A stretch of DNA of 64,000 nucleotides from Bacteriovoracaceae bacterium (GCA_947441615.1 CANEUH010000015.1:27037-91036); one strand, 5' to 3'; shown: positions 9,332 to 18,594, counted from the stretch's first letter. Program-made: numbers and translations. Notes: generated by a model from the letters alone, not told the origin.

Positions 9332-9913
9332 AATAATTCTTCCCGCTTCTTCAGCGGATGTTCCATATGAAATAATCCCATCATCGTGGCCTTTCATGAC
9401 AAATATTCCCGACGTCTTGTTAAAGAGAAGGTCAGAAGCAGCTTGGGCCATTTCTTGTGTGCCGTAGGGAATGTCCTCATCTATGAAGTCAAAGGGACCA
9501 TTTTTTAGCATTTCCCAGAGTTCCTTGTGGTGGACATGAAAAACATATTGAATCGCTGAGTTTGCTTCATAAATACCATAATGAGTGAGGGACTCACTCG
9601 AAGGAGGGATAAGACCCTCGGCCGTGACTGAGCCCTTTTTAAGATCACATTCAATAACTTTCGTATAATGATGGGCCTGGAGGTGAGCAAGATGCCCTGT
9701 TTGGCTTCCCGTGATGATAAAACTTTTCTTTGGAAGGCGGGAGGAGAGGTTTCCAAAACCAACCTTTTCGATCGGGTATTCGCCAATAAGACCCAGTTTA
9801 AAAAATAGGGCGCGCCACTTTTCAAGGGCGATGACCTGATTCATCTCAGGGGCCGGTGCCCTTTTGAGAGTCAGTTTAAACTTAATGACACCTTCATCCC
9901 GATTTGTATTCAA
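9296..9913 (-). CDS. Class II aldolase/adducin-family protein
   Basis: A 205-residue zinc-dependent class II aldolase fold, as in fuculose-phosphate aldolase, ribulose-phosphate epimerase and methylthioribulose-phosphate dehydratase. Ligand candidates are His126 and His128 in HVHH and His176 in MKGHDDG, with the preceding GNLSSR and SSESLTHYGIY segments typical of the family. The substrate cannot be told. The start is TTG at 9913 preceded by AAGGA at a six-base spacing. It is the only minus-strand gene here and converges on the ATP-grasp gene. Confidence 0.85.
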   Translation of the reverse strand: MNTNRDEGVIKFKLTLKRAPAPEMNQVIALEKWRALFFKLGLIGEYPIEKVGFGNLSSRLPKKSFIITGSQTGHLAHLQAHHYTKVIECDLKKGSVTAEGLIPPSSESLTHYGIYEANSAIQYVFHVHHKELWEMLKNGPFDFIDEDIPYGTQEMAQAASDLLFNKTSGIFVMKGHDDGIISYGTSAEEAGRIILDLYRKLAIRQ

Positions 9914-9944
9914 TGATAAGTCCTTGATCTCCTATGGGATTTGA

Positions 9945-9972
9945 TTGCAAATACCGCAGGCTGCCTTATAAT
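9945..9972 (+). promoter_or_regulatory. Sigma70-type promoter
   Basis: A perfect TATAAT at 9967-9972 is preceded by TTGCAA at 9945-9950 with a 16-base spacer. Transcription would start near 9979 and drive the Ser/Thr-rich membrane protein gene. Confidence 0.6.
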
Positions 9973-10050
9973 GAGAATACCGGATAACATGGGCCAAATA
10001 CAAGACCCATTTCAATAGGAGTCGTTATCCTCGATAAATTAATAAATGAC

Positions 10051-11223
10051 TTGAAGTCCAAAATCCCTCTTGGAAAAAAGCCAAAGGCGAGTGACGACGA
10101 GTTGGATGAAAATCAACCTACTGAATCTCGGTCAAATGCATCAAGTGATGGCGATAAGACTGGGGTTACTAATATTTCTGATACCAATCTAGCTGATGAA
10201 GGGACTCAGAGTGAAATATCCTCTGATGTTGGAGTTGAAAATAAATCCTTAGTTCATAAACTTAAGAAAAAATTTGAAGAATTTCAGTCTAAGAAAAATA
10301 AATCTTCTTCTGACGAACTTAATCCAGGTGCCAGTAATGATGGGCCTGCTTCAAATGAGGCTGCTGCTGCTGCAAAAGCGAAAAAGAAGAGACTTTTAAT
10401 CATTGGTGGAGTGGCCATTTTTTCAATTCTATTTTTATTACCGGACGAAGAAGAGGAAACAGCTGTTCCTGAGGCCGTTGTAAAACTTAAGCCAAGAAAA
10501 AAACCGGTTAAGCCAAAGCCCAAAACAGAAGAAACTTCTCCAGACTCTACATCAACAGCAGCGACTACTGTACCAACTGAAGAGGGTGGAATTTCTACAC
10601 CTCCAACTGGTGATTCTTCTACCGAGCAAGTGTCCACAGAAAGTGGAACATCATCATCTGAATCTATGCCAGTTGATAATGTCACACAGTCTCCAGTAAG
10701 TGAGGGAACCCCAGTTGAGACTGCGCCCGTCTCAGAACCAGTCGCCAATGATACGGCCACCACTGAAGCGGCACCAATAGATTTTTCTTCTGACGTACCA
10801 GCCTCAAGTGAAACTTCATCAACAGATCCATCAGTTGTGTCGCCTCCATCTTCGGATTCCATTGATTCAATCGATGGAACAGTCACGACTGAAACAAATT
10901 CAGACAGTATTACAGATCAAATTCTTGAAGATTTAGAGAAACAAGTCGAAACAAAAAAACCAGTACAGATAAAAAAAGAATATGTTTCTCCTCCTGATTA
11001 TGAATATTTTGGAAGAGGGCTAGTCTATAATTGTGCTGGAAAACATTGGGCCTGCGTCGATGCCCCAAGCTACAAAACTTGCGAAGATAATTCTTCATCA
11101 GTGAAATATCTCAATAAGAAAATAGAATGCCATCCATTTAACGTCTATGAAACTGCGAAAGGCTGCCAAAATGTTCAAAATAGGATGGTTTCATCGAGTG
11201 CTAAGACAAATTTTTGCGAATAG
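10051..11223 (+). CDS. Single-pass membrane protein with Ser/Thr-rich linker and Cys-rich C-terminal domain
   Basis: Function not recognised. The 390-residue product has a charged, low-complexity N-terminus (1-110), one membrane segment at about 113-130 preceded by KKKR, then a long extracytoplasmic linker dominated by Ser, Thr, Pro, Glu and Val, and a compact C-terminal domain (about 315-390) with six cysteines that could form disulfides. The start shown is TTG 10051, but it lacks a nearby ribosome-binding site. AGGAG at 10017-10021 points instead to an in-frame ATC at 10027, which would add eight residues. The architecture suggests a surface or periplasm-facing stalk with a small disulfide-bonded head (inference). 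Confidence 0.6.
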   Translation: MKSKIPLGKKPKASDDELDENQPTESRSNASSDGDKTGVTNISDTNLADEGTQSEISSDVGVENKSLVHKLKKKFEEFQSKKNKSSSDELNPGASNDGPASNEAAAAAKAKKKRLLIIGGVAIFSILFLLPDEEEETAVPEAVVKLKPRKKPVKPKPKTEETSPDSTSTAATTVPTEEGGISTPPTGDSSTEQVSTESGTSSSESMPVDNVTQSPVSEGTPVETAPVSEPVANDTATTEAAPIDFSSDVPASSETSSTDPSVVSPPSSDSIDSIDGTVTTETNSDSITDQILEDLEKQVETKKPVQIKKEYVSPPDYEYFGRGLVYNCAGKHWACVDAPSYKTCEDNSSSVKYLNKKIECHPFNVYETAKGCQNVQNRMVSSSAKTNFCE

Positions 11224-11226
11224 AAG

Positions 11227-11955
11227 TTAGGCTGCGTTCTTATTAAATTTTTTATCCATGAGTGGAATAAAAAATTCTTCTTCACCTTTTAAGGCTTCTT
11301 TTTTCATTCCTTGAATGAATAGTCTCACGAGATTTGGATCGAATTGAGATCCAGAGAATTGAGTAAGTTCATCAAAGGCGACCTCATAAGGTAGTCCTTT
11401 TCTATAAGGTCGTGTGGAAGTCATGGCATCAAATGTGTCCGCAATTAAGATGATCCTAGCTGCAGTTGGTATTTCCTCACCCTTAAGACCTAGCGGATAA
11501 CCCTTGCCGTCGAATCTTTCGTGATGAAGGCGAGCATTCTCAGCAACTTTATCAAAGTAAGGAAACTCTTTAAGGATTTCATAGGAATTTTCAGGATGCT
11601 TTTTCATGATGAGAAACTCTTCCTCTGACAGACGAGAAGGTTTATTCAATACAGCATCTGGTGTTCCAATTTTACCAATATCATGAAAAATAGCCGAGAG
11701 TTCTAGTTCGAACATTTCTTCTGCGGATAGTTTTGCCTCTGTACCAGTGACTATTGAGAAGTAGGCAACACGCATACTATGTCCAAAAGTGTAGTTATCT
11801 TTGGCATCCAGGGCCTTAAGGATAGTTCTGGCCGCTTGCTCGCTGATTTTTTTGTTGTCGGCCTTTAAAGACTCAACTTGAGAGGCCATACCCAAAAGGG
11901 ACAGTGCTGTGCTCAATGATGGTAATTCAAAGACATTATTTTTTTTCATTCCCAT
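11227..11955 (-). CDS. HD-GYP domain protein (probable cyclic-di-GMP phosphodiesterase)
   Basis: A 242-residue protein consisting mainly of an HD-GYP domain. Catalytic signatures are intact: GHSMRVAYF, FHDIGKIG (HD pair), HPENSYEIL, and HHERFDGKGYPLGL with the GYP motif, then ARIILIADTFDAMTS. It should hydrolyse c-di-GMP (known of the family). A longer frame runs to 12108 but would overlap the divergent gene and adds a non-conserved stretch, so I start at ATG 11955 (ATG 11949 is equally possible). It is divergent from the degenerate SpoIIE-like gene, hinting at shared control. Confidence 0.85.
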   Translation of the reverse strand: MGMKKNNVFELPSLSTALSLLGMASQVESLKADNKKISEQAARTILKALDAKDNYTFGHSMRVAYFSIVTGTEAKLSAEEMFELELSAIFHDIGKIGTPDAVLNKPSRLSEEEFLIMKKHPENSYEILKEFPYFDKVAENARLHHERFDGKGYPLGLKGEEIPTAARIILIADTFDAMTSTRPYRKGLPYEVAFDELTQFSGSQFDPNLVRLFIQGMKKEALKGEEEFFIPLMDKKFNKNAA

Positions 11956-12100
11956 CCCGGATAAAGTCCCAGTGAAATTCCTTTCACTTGATGAATTCTC
12001 TTCGGTTGTTTTGGAGAAAAATAAACGGTAAAATAAGAGAAATCGGTAACAAATAGCTAACCCACAGAAACTACTAAGATTTTTGGCTTTAAAGGCAACA

Positions 12101-13228
12101 ATGATCATCCTAGATGAAAGAGAATTTCTTGAAAAAGAACTGAATCAAAGAGGTTTTGACATTTTTGATTTTTTTCAGGATCGACGAGTCCTTAGCTTGG
12201 AGTCCTTCGTTTCCTTAGAACTTAAAAGAAGAAATGAAATCGTACTGGTCGATACTGAAACTGTTTTATCTCATCCCGAATTTCAAGAACGATTTAAAAC
12301 ACTCCTTAATACTTTTCTTGGAGTTATTTTTTTTCATGAGCATAAAAATAGCCCAGGACAAAATTGGGTCCAAAATGAATCCTCTTACTTAAAGAAAATT
12401 ATTGGAGAGTATTGTTTACCGATGCCGGAGCTTAGTTGGAATATTCTTTCAAATCAGATGCAGTTTTTCTGGACCCTTGTTGAAGACCAAAAAAATCTTC
12501 AAAAACATTTGGCACAATTTAGTTTTGAACTTGAGAACGTCCTTCAAAATGCTGAAGAAGACATGCAAAAGGCAAAAAAAATTCATCAAACTCTCATTCC
12601 TAAAAGGAATGAAGAGATTAAAGGAATTGCTTTCCACTATAAATATTCTGCCGGAGATGGAGGGGGAGGAGAGTTTTATGACTTGGTTCAAGCCAATTCA
12701 AAAATCTATCACATCATCTTTTCTGGGCAGTCGTATCTGTTATCGAGTGCCGTGATGGCCCTTCTTTCTGTCCAAAAAGAGAAAAACTTTCGGCCAGAGA
12801 CATTTATAGAAGATGTCTCTCAGGAAGCGGAAACTATTAATAGTTCAAAAAAGAAGAAATCAGATTTTGATCTTCTCGTCACAGAGATTGATCCGGCCAG
12901 TTTGACCCTTAAAGTTCATACGCAATCTAAAACGGAATTATATAGCGACACTCACGGTCATCTAAATTTGCAAAAGGGTGATAGCTACCAATTGATCAAA
13001 GGGGAGAAAGTCATTGTTTTCTCTTCAGGATTCATATTTAATTGGATTGAAGGCCATCCAAAAAATGACCTTTATGACTTTATGAAGAAAGAAGAAAATC
13101 TTTCTTCGGGTGAATTAATGTCTGAATTATTCTTCCAATTAAATGAAGGTAAAGAGGGACAATTTCTTAAAAAAGACGCGACGTTGTTGTTGATGGAGGT
13201 TAATAGACATGGCATTCATAAAGTTTAG
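12101..13228 (+). CDS. Degenerate SpoIIE/PP2C-type phosphatase-like protein
   Basis: A 375-residue protein. The N-terminal ~120 residues look like a receiver-type alpha/beta domain without clear phosphoacceptor chemistry. A helix containing KIHQTLIPKR leads into a domain aligned with RsbU/SpoIIE phosphatases: AGDGGGGEFYDLV stands where GGDFYD is expected, replacing the metal-binding Asp by Glu, and the usual DVSGHG loop is replaced by FSGQSYLLSS. The C-terminal DATLLLMEV strand matches the family. It is probably catalytically weak or dead and may act by binding. The start ATG 12101 has AAAGG six bases upstream. The 3' end overlaps the next gene by 20 bases. Confidence 0.65.
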   Translation: MIILDEREFLEKELNQRGFDIFDFFQDRRVLSLESFVSLELKRRNEIVLVDTETVLSHPEFQERFKTLLNTFLGVIFFHEHKNSPGQNWVQNESSYLKKIIGEYCLPMPELSWNILSNQMQFFWTLVEDQKNLQKHLAQFSFELENVLQNAEEDMQKAKKIHQTLIPKRNEEIKGIAFHYKYSAGDGGGGEFYDLVQANSKIYHIIFSGQSYLLSSAVMALLSVQKEKNFRPETFIEDVSQEAETINSSKKKKSDFDLLVTEIDPASLTLKVHTQSKTELYSDTHGHLNLQKGDSYQLIKGEKVIVFSSGFIFNWIEGHPKNDLYDFMKKEENLSSGELMSELFFQLNEGKEGQFLKKDATLLLMEVNRHGIHKV

Positions 13229-13847
13229 TTTTCTTTTTATTTTTATCTTTTCGACAGCACTGGCCCAGACAAGGTTTAGTTCCAAGAGTTGTCTGGATTC
13301 ATCTTATAAAATGAAAATGATTCAGAAAGGGCCTCTCTTTGGGCTTTTGAAACAAGAATTTCAAATCGACAAGAAAAATTGCCTCATACATATTTTGCAT
13401 CACAAATACCTTCCAAAAGAATGGTATATCGATGTTTGTAGAGAGCCTGTTCACATAAAAGTGACATCTGCGACTGGTGTGGATGTCGCAAAAAAAGATG
13501 GAAATTGCCTCAATGTTGATAAGAGCCGAGATACCTCTAATTTTTGCTCTCAGTACTTTGATCTGATTGAAGTCATTCAGGATGATGGTCTCATTTTCGC
13601 TGAAGGAGATAGAGATAACTTGAGCTCTGCCCACGGTAAAACGTATTGCACTTACTTACTCATAAAAAAATATCTAAATGAATCGATTATTTTTAGTCGC
13701 TACACAGAGGTGCCAGATATCTTTTTAGAACCTTCGAAAACGGCTCCTGTAACAGTTCCAGCAGATGGTGTCGAAGTTAAGAAAGAGAGTGAAGGGGCGA
13801 AGCTTCAAACAACACCCCCTTTGAATTCGAAAACGACGAATATCTAA
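13209..13847 (+). CDS. Secreted protein of unknown function
   Basis: A 212-residue exported protein, family not recognised. A clear signal peptide (1-19, cut after ALA) is followed by a cysteine-containing domain with six or seven cysteines to about residue 165 and a Pro/Thr-rich, probably flexible tail. The gene overlaps the SpoIIE-like gene by 20 bases and so is co-transcribed with it. It converges on the lipoprotein gene, whose stop codon lies at the next base. Confidence 0.6.
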   Translation: MAFIKFSFLFIFIFSTALAQTRFSSKSCLDSSYKMKMIQKGPLFGLLKQEFQIDKKNCLIHILHHKYLPKEWYIDVCREPVHIKVTSATGVDVAKKDGNCLNVDKSRDTSNFCSQYFDLIEVIQDDGLIFAEGDRDNLSSAHGKTYCTYLLIKKYLNESIIFSRYTEVPDIFLEPSKTAPVTVPADGVEVKKESEGAKLQTTPPLNSKTTNI

Positions 13848-14306
13848 TTAACGGTAAGGGCGCTCAATATTAATCAAATGATCTGAAAAATCATGGTGAT
13901 TTGGGTGCTCTGAAATAATTTTTGTAAATTTCTCAATCGTTACAAATGTATTCTTTAATCTTTTTGATTCGATCTTTTTGATATCAGATTTAATCATATT
14001 AATTTTTTTTTGATTCATCTTAGGTAAAAGTAACTCTTTCACAAGCACAACGCGAAATTTATAAGATTCTTCAATAAGTTCATGGGCCCTTTTCTTATTG
14101 ATCTCTAGAATCTTTCCTAATTCAGTTTTTTGATCCTTTGTAAGAGTTTTAGAATTTTCGATCAGATCCTGAATCGTCTTACCAAGGTTATTTACTGATA
14201 CTTCCGTTTGAGAAACTTGATTTTGAATCTCTTTTTCTTCTTTCTTGTGTGTCGAGCAGCTAAGCGACAATCCTAAAACTAAACAAACGAAAAATATTTT
14301 ATTCAT
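13848..14306 (-). CDS. Small coiled-coil lipoprotein
   Basis: A 152-residue lipoprotein of unknown function. The signal peptide ends in a lipobox-like LSLSC with Cys17 as the lipidation site. The mature part is charged and helical (Lys/Glu/Ile-rich from 25 to 135), consistent with a periplasmic coiled coil. AGGAG precedes the ATG. It starts 12 bases after the cystathionine gamma-synthase-type gene and is the last gene of the minus-strand run that begins at 19712. Confidence 0.6.
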   Translation of the reverse strand: MNKIFFVCLVLGLSLSCSTHKKEEKEIQNQVSQTEVSVNNLGKTIQDLIENSKTLTKDQKTELGKILEINKKRAHELIEESYKFRVVLVKELLLPKMNQKKINMIKSDIKKIESKRLKNTFVTIEKFTKIISEHPNHHDFSDHLINIERPYR

Positions 14307-14318
14307 AGATCTCCTAAA

Positions 14319-15470
14319 CTAAACTTTTGAGAAGGCATTCTCTAAATCTTTAATAAGATCATCGCTGTCTTCAATCCCAACTGAAAGCCTTATAAGATTG
14401 TCATAAATCCCAAGTTGTTCTCTCACTTCCTTTGGAATTGAAGCATGGGTCATAATCGCCGGATGGTCCACAAGGCTCTCCACTCCTCCGAGACTTTCAG
14501 CAAGAGCAAATAATTTTACGTTCTCAAGAAATCTTCTGGATTCAGATATGCCACCTTTTAAAAAGAAAGTAATCATCCCGCCAAAGCCTTTCATCTGCTG
14601 TTTAGCGAGCTCATGTTGAGGATGGGACTTAAGCCCAGGGTAAACAACTCGCTCTACTTTCGGATGATTTTCTAAGAATGTTGAAATCTTAATTGCATTC
14701 TGTTCATGTGCTTTCATACGAACTGCAAGAGTCTTAAGACCTCTTAACACAAGCCAAGAGTCAAAAGGGGACTGACTTGGGCCAATGGCATTTTGGTAGA
14801 AAAAGATTTTATCTCTGATCTCATAAGAATTAAACATCAGAGCTCCACCAACAACATCTGAGTGACCATTGATGAACTTAGTCATTGAATGAAGAACGAT
14901 ATCGGCACCTTGGTCCAAAGGATTTTGGAAATAGGGGCTCATAAAAGTGTTATCTACAACCGTCAGTGCTCCAACCTTTTTAGCAAGAGTTGAAATCGCG
15001 TGAATATCTGAGATCTTTAAAAGAGGATTGGTTGGAGTTTCTAACCAAACAAGAGCGGGTTTAAACTCATTAATTTCTTTTTCAAGATTTTTCAAATTTG
15101 TCGTATCAACAAATTTGTATTGATGTATTTCAGGGAAAACTTTAGCGAATAAACGATATGTCCCACCATATACATCATCACCACAAATAATTCGAGAACC
15201 CTTGGGTAGCATATGCATAATGAGTGTTGAAGCCGAAAGTCCACTGGCCGTCACAAAGCAGTGTTTCGCATTTTCTGTCGCTGCCAAACATTCTTGAAGG
15301 CGAGTCCGCGTTGGGTTATGAGAACGAGTGTATTCATAGCCTTTATGTTCACCTGGGGATGACTGAACATAGGTTGAAGTTTGGAAAATAGGTGGCATGA
15401 TCGCCCCTGTTGTTGGATCAGGCTCTCCTCCAACGTGAATGACTTTAGTTTCAAATTTCATTTCTTTCAT
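14319..15470 (-). CDS. Cystathionine gamma-synthase/lyase-type PLP enzyme
   Basis: A 383-residue Cys/Met-metabolism PLP enzyme. The PLP lysine is Lys198 in SMTKFINGHSDVVGG, the PLP-nitrogen aspartate is Asp173 in VVDNTF, and the YTRSHNPTR and VWLETPTNP motifs of the family are present. Gamma-synthase (homoserine ester to cystathionine) and gamma-lyase (cystathionine to cysteine) cannot be separated reliably by eye. Placed three bases downstream of the glutamate-cysteine ligase gene, it may feed cysteine into gamma-glutamylcysteine synthesis (inference). Confidence 0.88.
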   Translation of the reverse strand: MKEMKFETKVIHVGGEPDPTTGAIMPPIFQTSTYVQSSPGEHKGYEYTRSHNPTRTRLQECLAATENAKHCFVTASGLSASTLIMHMLPKGSRIICGDDVYGGTYRLFAKVFPEIHQYKFVDTTNLKNLEKEINEFKPALVWLETPTNPLLKISDIHAISTLAKKVGALTVVDNTFMSPYFQNPLDQGADIVLHSMTKFINGHSDVVGGALMFNSYEIRDKIFFYQNAIGPSQSPFDSWLVLRGLKTLAVRMKAHEQNAIKISTFLENHPKVERVVYPGLKSHPQHELAKQQMKGFGGMITFFLKGGISESRRFLENVKLFALAESLGGVESLVDHPAIMTHASIPKEVREQLGIYDNLIRLSVGIEDSDDLIKDLENAFSKV

Positions 15471-15473
15471 TTT

Positions 15474-16709
15474 TTACTCCACTAGCTCTTTCATTTCATA
15501 TGAGGCTGCCAATACAGAAAGGCGAGCAATCACAGAATACACAGCTTCTTTAATCGTATGGTCACAGTCTTGTTTGACATCAGATAGACATAGTTTTTGA
15601 TAGATCATTCCCTGGGCATTAAGATTTGCCTGGGTACCTCTAAGAGGATTCGTGCGCATGAAGCCACCGGAACTCTTGCCATTTATAAGATAAATAGTCA
15701 CTTCTGCAGGAGCATCGTCGTATTTCACGATCGTTTCAACACCCTCTTGAATGAGAACAGTCGTGAATTTTAAATTTCCCTTACCAATATCCATCTTATT
15801 TCGAACTTTACGGTTCATGGAGATAATTTCTTCTCCACTACCAACAACCGAAATCCCCATGCCGTAAGTCCCCTGAGAAGCCTTAACAAAGACTTGAGAG
15901 CTCGTGGGTAGAGTTGCGAGAAGTTTATCGACTTCTTTCGCAATTTCATCCAGGCCCTCTTTGGTGTTGAAATCAACATTTTCTACTGAAGAAAAATGGG
16001 CTTGAATTAAATCAGGGTTAATTGAAAAATGTGAACTAAATTTATTTGCTGTCTCTCTGTAGTGCTTAAAGTGGTGAGTCTTTTGTCTTTTAAACCAGCC
16101 GGCATAAGGTGAAGGTACCACCGGCGTATTTACTAATTTCCAGTTTATGTCGAGTGGAATGGATTGATCATTATTAAGAAGGATAATGTCAAACCCGAAA
16201 GACTTATTGGATTCAGATTGAACAAAATCTCCATCAATAAATTGGGCACGGTAAATGTGGAGTTTATGACCTGAGAACGATTCCAACTCTAAAACATTTG
16301 TCTCGCTGTTCTGGAATAAACTTTGGTCAGGCGAAAAGATAATAACTTCGGTTTCCGCCATTTCCATCGTAGATTTTAATTTATAGAGGTGATCAAGATA
16401 GAATTTATTTTTTGTATGTGATTCCGGAAGCAATCCTACTTTTTTTAAACCAGGTTTAATTTGTTCAAATCGCACTTTAAATAGGTCTGCACAATTTAAC
16501 AGATCTTTACTACAGAGATTATTAAAACCGGCCGGATACATATTGTGGTCAACGGGAGCGTACTTAAATTTACTCTCTCTAACATCAACACTTGAAGTCA
16601 GAGGCTGAGGAAGTTCTGATTGGGCCTTGTCTATCCATTCATTAACAGCGTTCCAATGACGACAAATAAACTGCTCAAGTTCGACTTTGGTATTTATATT
16701 ATATGACAT
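15474..16709 (-). CDS. gshA: Glutamate-cysteine ligase, proteobacterial GshA (PF08886) type
   Basis: A 411-residue enzyme that joins glutamate to cysteine, the first step of glutathione synthesis. It matches the Acidithiobacillus-type GshA family rather than E. coli GshA: FVKASQGTYGMGISVV, MNRKVRNKM, VLIQEGVET and GGFMRTNPLRGTQANLNAQG are its conserved segments. No gshB is present in this window. It overlaps the upstream ArsA-like gene by 11 bases and is followed by the cystathionine-type enzyme, giving a thiol-focused block. Confidence 0.85.
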   Translation of the reverse strand: MSYNINTKVELEQFICRHWNAVNEWIDKAQSELPQPLTSSVDVRESKFKYAPVDHNMYPAGFNNLCSKDLLNCADLFKVRFEQIKPGLKKVGLLPESHTKNKFYLDHLYKLKSTMEMAETEVIIFSPDQSLFQNSETNVLELESFSGHKLHIYRAQFIDGDFVQSESNKSFGFDIILLNNDQSIPLDINWKLVNTPVVPSPYAGWFKRQKTHHFKHYRETANKFSSHFSINPDLIQAHFSSVENVDFNTKEGLDEIAKEVDKLLATLPTSSQVFVKASQGTYGMGISVVGSGEEIISMNRKVRNKMDIGKGNLKFTTVLIQEGVETIVKYDDAPAEVTIYLINGKSSGGFMRTNPLRGTQANLNAQGMIYQKLCLSDVKQDCDHTIKEAVYSVIARLSVLAASYEMKELVE

Positions 16710-17739
16710 AAGATTTCCATTTTTCAGTTAGGTGTAGGAGATGATCACTTGGAGATAGGCTGATGATTTCTGGGAACTCCAGGACGAATGGAAACAAACC
16801 TTTAAGTTGTTTTTTTAAGTCCTGTTCCCGCTTCTCGAGTGAATCTTTAATTTGTATCAGGTGAAGATCAGTTGGGTGCCAAGTGACAAGATCAAATTCA
16901 AGGCATTTATTTAGAACTAAAAAATGGTCTTGATGAATAAAATGAGCGGCATGAGAGCGGATTTCAACTGCTTCTTGCGCTTTCCCTTGTTCTACTGACG
17001 TCACAAGGAACCAGTTGCACTGCTCCCGGGATTTTAATTTATCTTGAAGAGCAAGTCCCTTAAGAAAAGCCTCTCGTGATTGATAAATGACTTGGACAGC
17101 TTGGATAAAATCATCAATAAATTGGGCACCAGTTACTGCCTGTAAATAACTTAGTAATTTTCTAACTCCACCAGAGATAACTCTGTTAATAAGACCTGCT
17201 CCAAAAACTTTCTTCCCGGCCTTGGCCGTCTTTTGGCCCAGGTAAGTAAAAATCTCGACAAAGTTTTGATCAAAAAAGTTTCGAATTTTATTTAAGCTTT
17301 CTAGGAAATCTAAAAAATGTGCTCCAGGAGGAGTATCTAAAACGACAACATCGTAGTTTCCTGTATCAAATTGCATTTGAACTTCCACCATGGAAAGAAT
17401 TTCGTTCATTCCTCCATAGGGTTTAGAGAGAATTTGGACGATGCGGTTATTCTCAAGATCTGGAGTATTAAATTTTCTAGCCATTCGTTTAATGGTCTTT
17501 TCAGGTGACATGAGTAAGGCATTCAATTTCGTCCCATTCACTTCAACTGGTACAACTTCACCAAGTGAATCAGCACTTAATCCGAGTAAATCTTTTAATC
17601 TTTTCGCCGGATCAATAGTGATGAGCAAAACATTAAGGTTTTGTTGGGCGAGATTTATAGCACGTGACGTGGCGAGAGTCGTTTTTCCAACCCCACCCGT
17701 TCCACAGAAAATTTCGAATGATTTAGTGGAAAGTGTCAC
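16699..17739 (-). CDS. ArsA/GET3-family ATPase (paralogue 1)
   Basis: A 346-residue deviant-Walker ATPase. The P-loop GTGGVGKTT lies at 12-20, followed by LITIDPAKRLKDLLG and the switch-like VVLDTPPGAHFLDFL segment near 133-147. The family includes arsenite-pump ATPase ArsA and tail-anchored-protein chaperone GET3; no arsB or arsC is nearby, so arsenic efflux is not supported. It lies 36 bases after a second ArsA-like gene and overlaps gshA. The two may form a heterodimer that replaces the duplicated ArsA chain (inference). Confidence 0.85.
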   Translation of the reverse strand: MTLSTKSFEIFCGTGGVGKTTLATSRAINLAQQNLNVLLITIDPAKRLKDLLGLSADSLGEVVPVEVNGTKLNALLMSPEKTIKRMARKFNTPDLENNRIVQILSKPYGGMNEILSMVEVQMQFDTGNYDVVVLDTPPGAHFLDFLESLNKIRNFFDQNFVEIFTYLGQKTAKAGKKVFGAGLINRVISGGVRKLLSYLQAVTGAQFIDDFIQAVQVIYQSREAFLKGLALQDKLKSREQCNWFLVTSVEQGKAQEAVEIRSHAAHFIHQDHFLVLNKCLEFDLVTWHPTDLHLIQIKDSLEKREQDLKKQLKGLFPFVLEFPEIISLSPSDHLLHLTEKWKSYVI

Positions 17740-17775
17740 TAAAAGATCCTTCTATTGTTTAAGACGGCTTTTATT

Positions 17776-18594
17776 CTATATGAGTTTTGAGAGAGACCCA
17801 ACTAAATCCGTCTCAATGGAGAGACCATCTTGCTTTAATGAGTGCGGAAGAACGCATAGCATCTGAGACCGATTTTCTTCGACTAGCTGTTTTTCATTGA
17901 TAGTTTTCTGCTTTAGACCTTCTGGGAGTTTGTCTAAATCATTTTCAAGCAGTGGATAGAGACAGTTATTCACAGTGATTTCAATACTAACTGGGGTGCG
18001 CTCCGTAAGACCGGCCTTAAGTTCTACTGCTTCTTGCCATGCCATGAGGCCCGGAAGGGTGACCACATGAATTTTAGTGTAGGCCGGATCATTTAAGCGA
18101 GAAAGCATCTTTCCAGTATCTTCAAAAATAATCCCGCTCTCAAAAATCTGTTTAAAATTTGTTGTGCTCTCAACCATGGTTAAGGCGTGTCCTGAAGCGG
18201 GAGCATCAAGAACAACTGTCAATCTTGGATTGCTATTTTGCATGTCTAAGATTTTACCGAGGTAAATGAGGTAGTTAAAACCCGGGACCATATTGATGAG
18301 GGCCCGAAAGAATGGAGTTTTAACGATCCATCCAGCGACCAGTTTAGAATTGAGTTTTTTCTCAATATAGTTTCTGGCGGAATCTTCAAGATCTAGTGAG
18401 ATTTCTCTGATGCCATTAATGAATTTGTCTGTTGATCCTTGGTGAGTTTCTCCCAAAGATTGATTTTGAAAGGTTAGGTAAACAACTTCGTGATCATGCT
18501 CTAATAAATACCTTGTGAAAGCTTTACTTAGAGTGGTTTTTCCCACGCCACCTTTACCAGTAAATATATAAAGGCGGCGAGGTTGTTGGTTCAT
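17776..18594 (-). CDS. ArsA/GET3-family ATPase (paralogue 2, short)
   Basis: A 272-residue ATPase of the same family as its downstream neighbour. The P-loop GKGGVGKTT is at 13-21 and the switch-like VVLDAPASGHALTMVE near 137-152. It is shorter than paralogue 1 and lacks part of the helical client-binding region. The start overlaps the last base of the beta-barrel gene stop. Paired short and long ArsA-like ATPases are known from other delta-group bacteria without an assigned function. Confidence 0.83.
   Translation of the reverse strand: MNQQPRRLYIFTGKGGVGKTTLSKAFTRYLLEHDHEVVYLTFQNQSLGETHQGSTDKFINGIREISLDLEDSARNYIEKKLNSKLVAGWIVKTPFFRALINMVPGFNYLIYLGKILDMQNSNPRLTVVLDAPASGHALTMVESTTNFKQIFESGIIFEDTGKMLSRLNDPAYTKIHVVTLPGLMAWQEAVELKAGLTERTPVSIEITVNNCLYPLLENDLDKLPEGLKQKTINEKQLVEENRSQMLCVLPHSLKQDGLSIETDLVGSLSKLI

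Noticed and set aside
10284..10886. 200-codon open frame antisense to the Ser/Thr-rich membrane protein gene
   Set aside because: It mirrors the biased codon composition of the Ser/Thr/Glu-rich sense gene and has no ribosome-binding site or family signature.
12101..12108. HD-GYP gene extended to a start at 12108
   Set aside because: It would overlap the divergent gene start and its ribosome-binding site, and the added 51 residues look non-coding; ATG 11955 or 11949 fits the domain boundary.
16699..18594. Arsenite efflux operon
   Set aside because: Two ArsA-like ATPases are present but no arsB, arsC, arsD or arsR is nearby.
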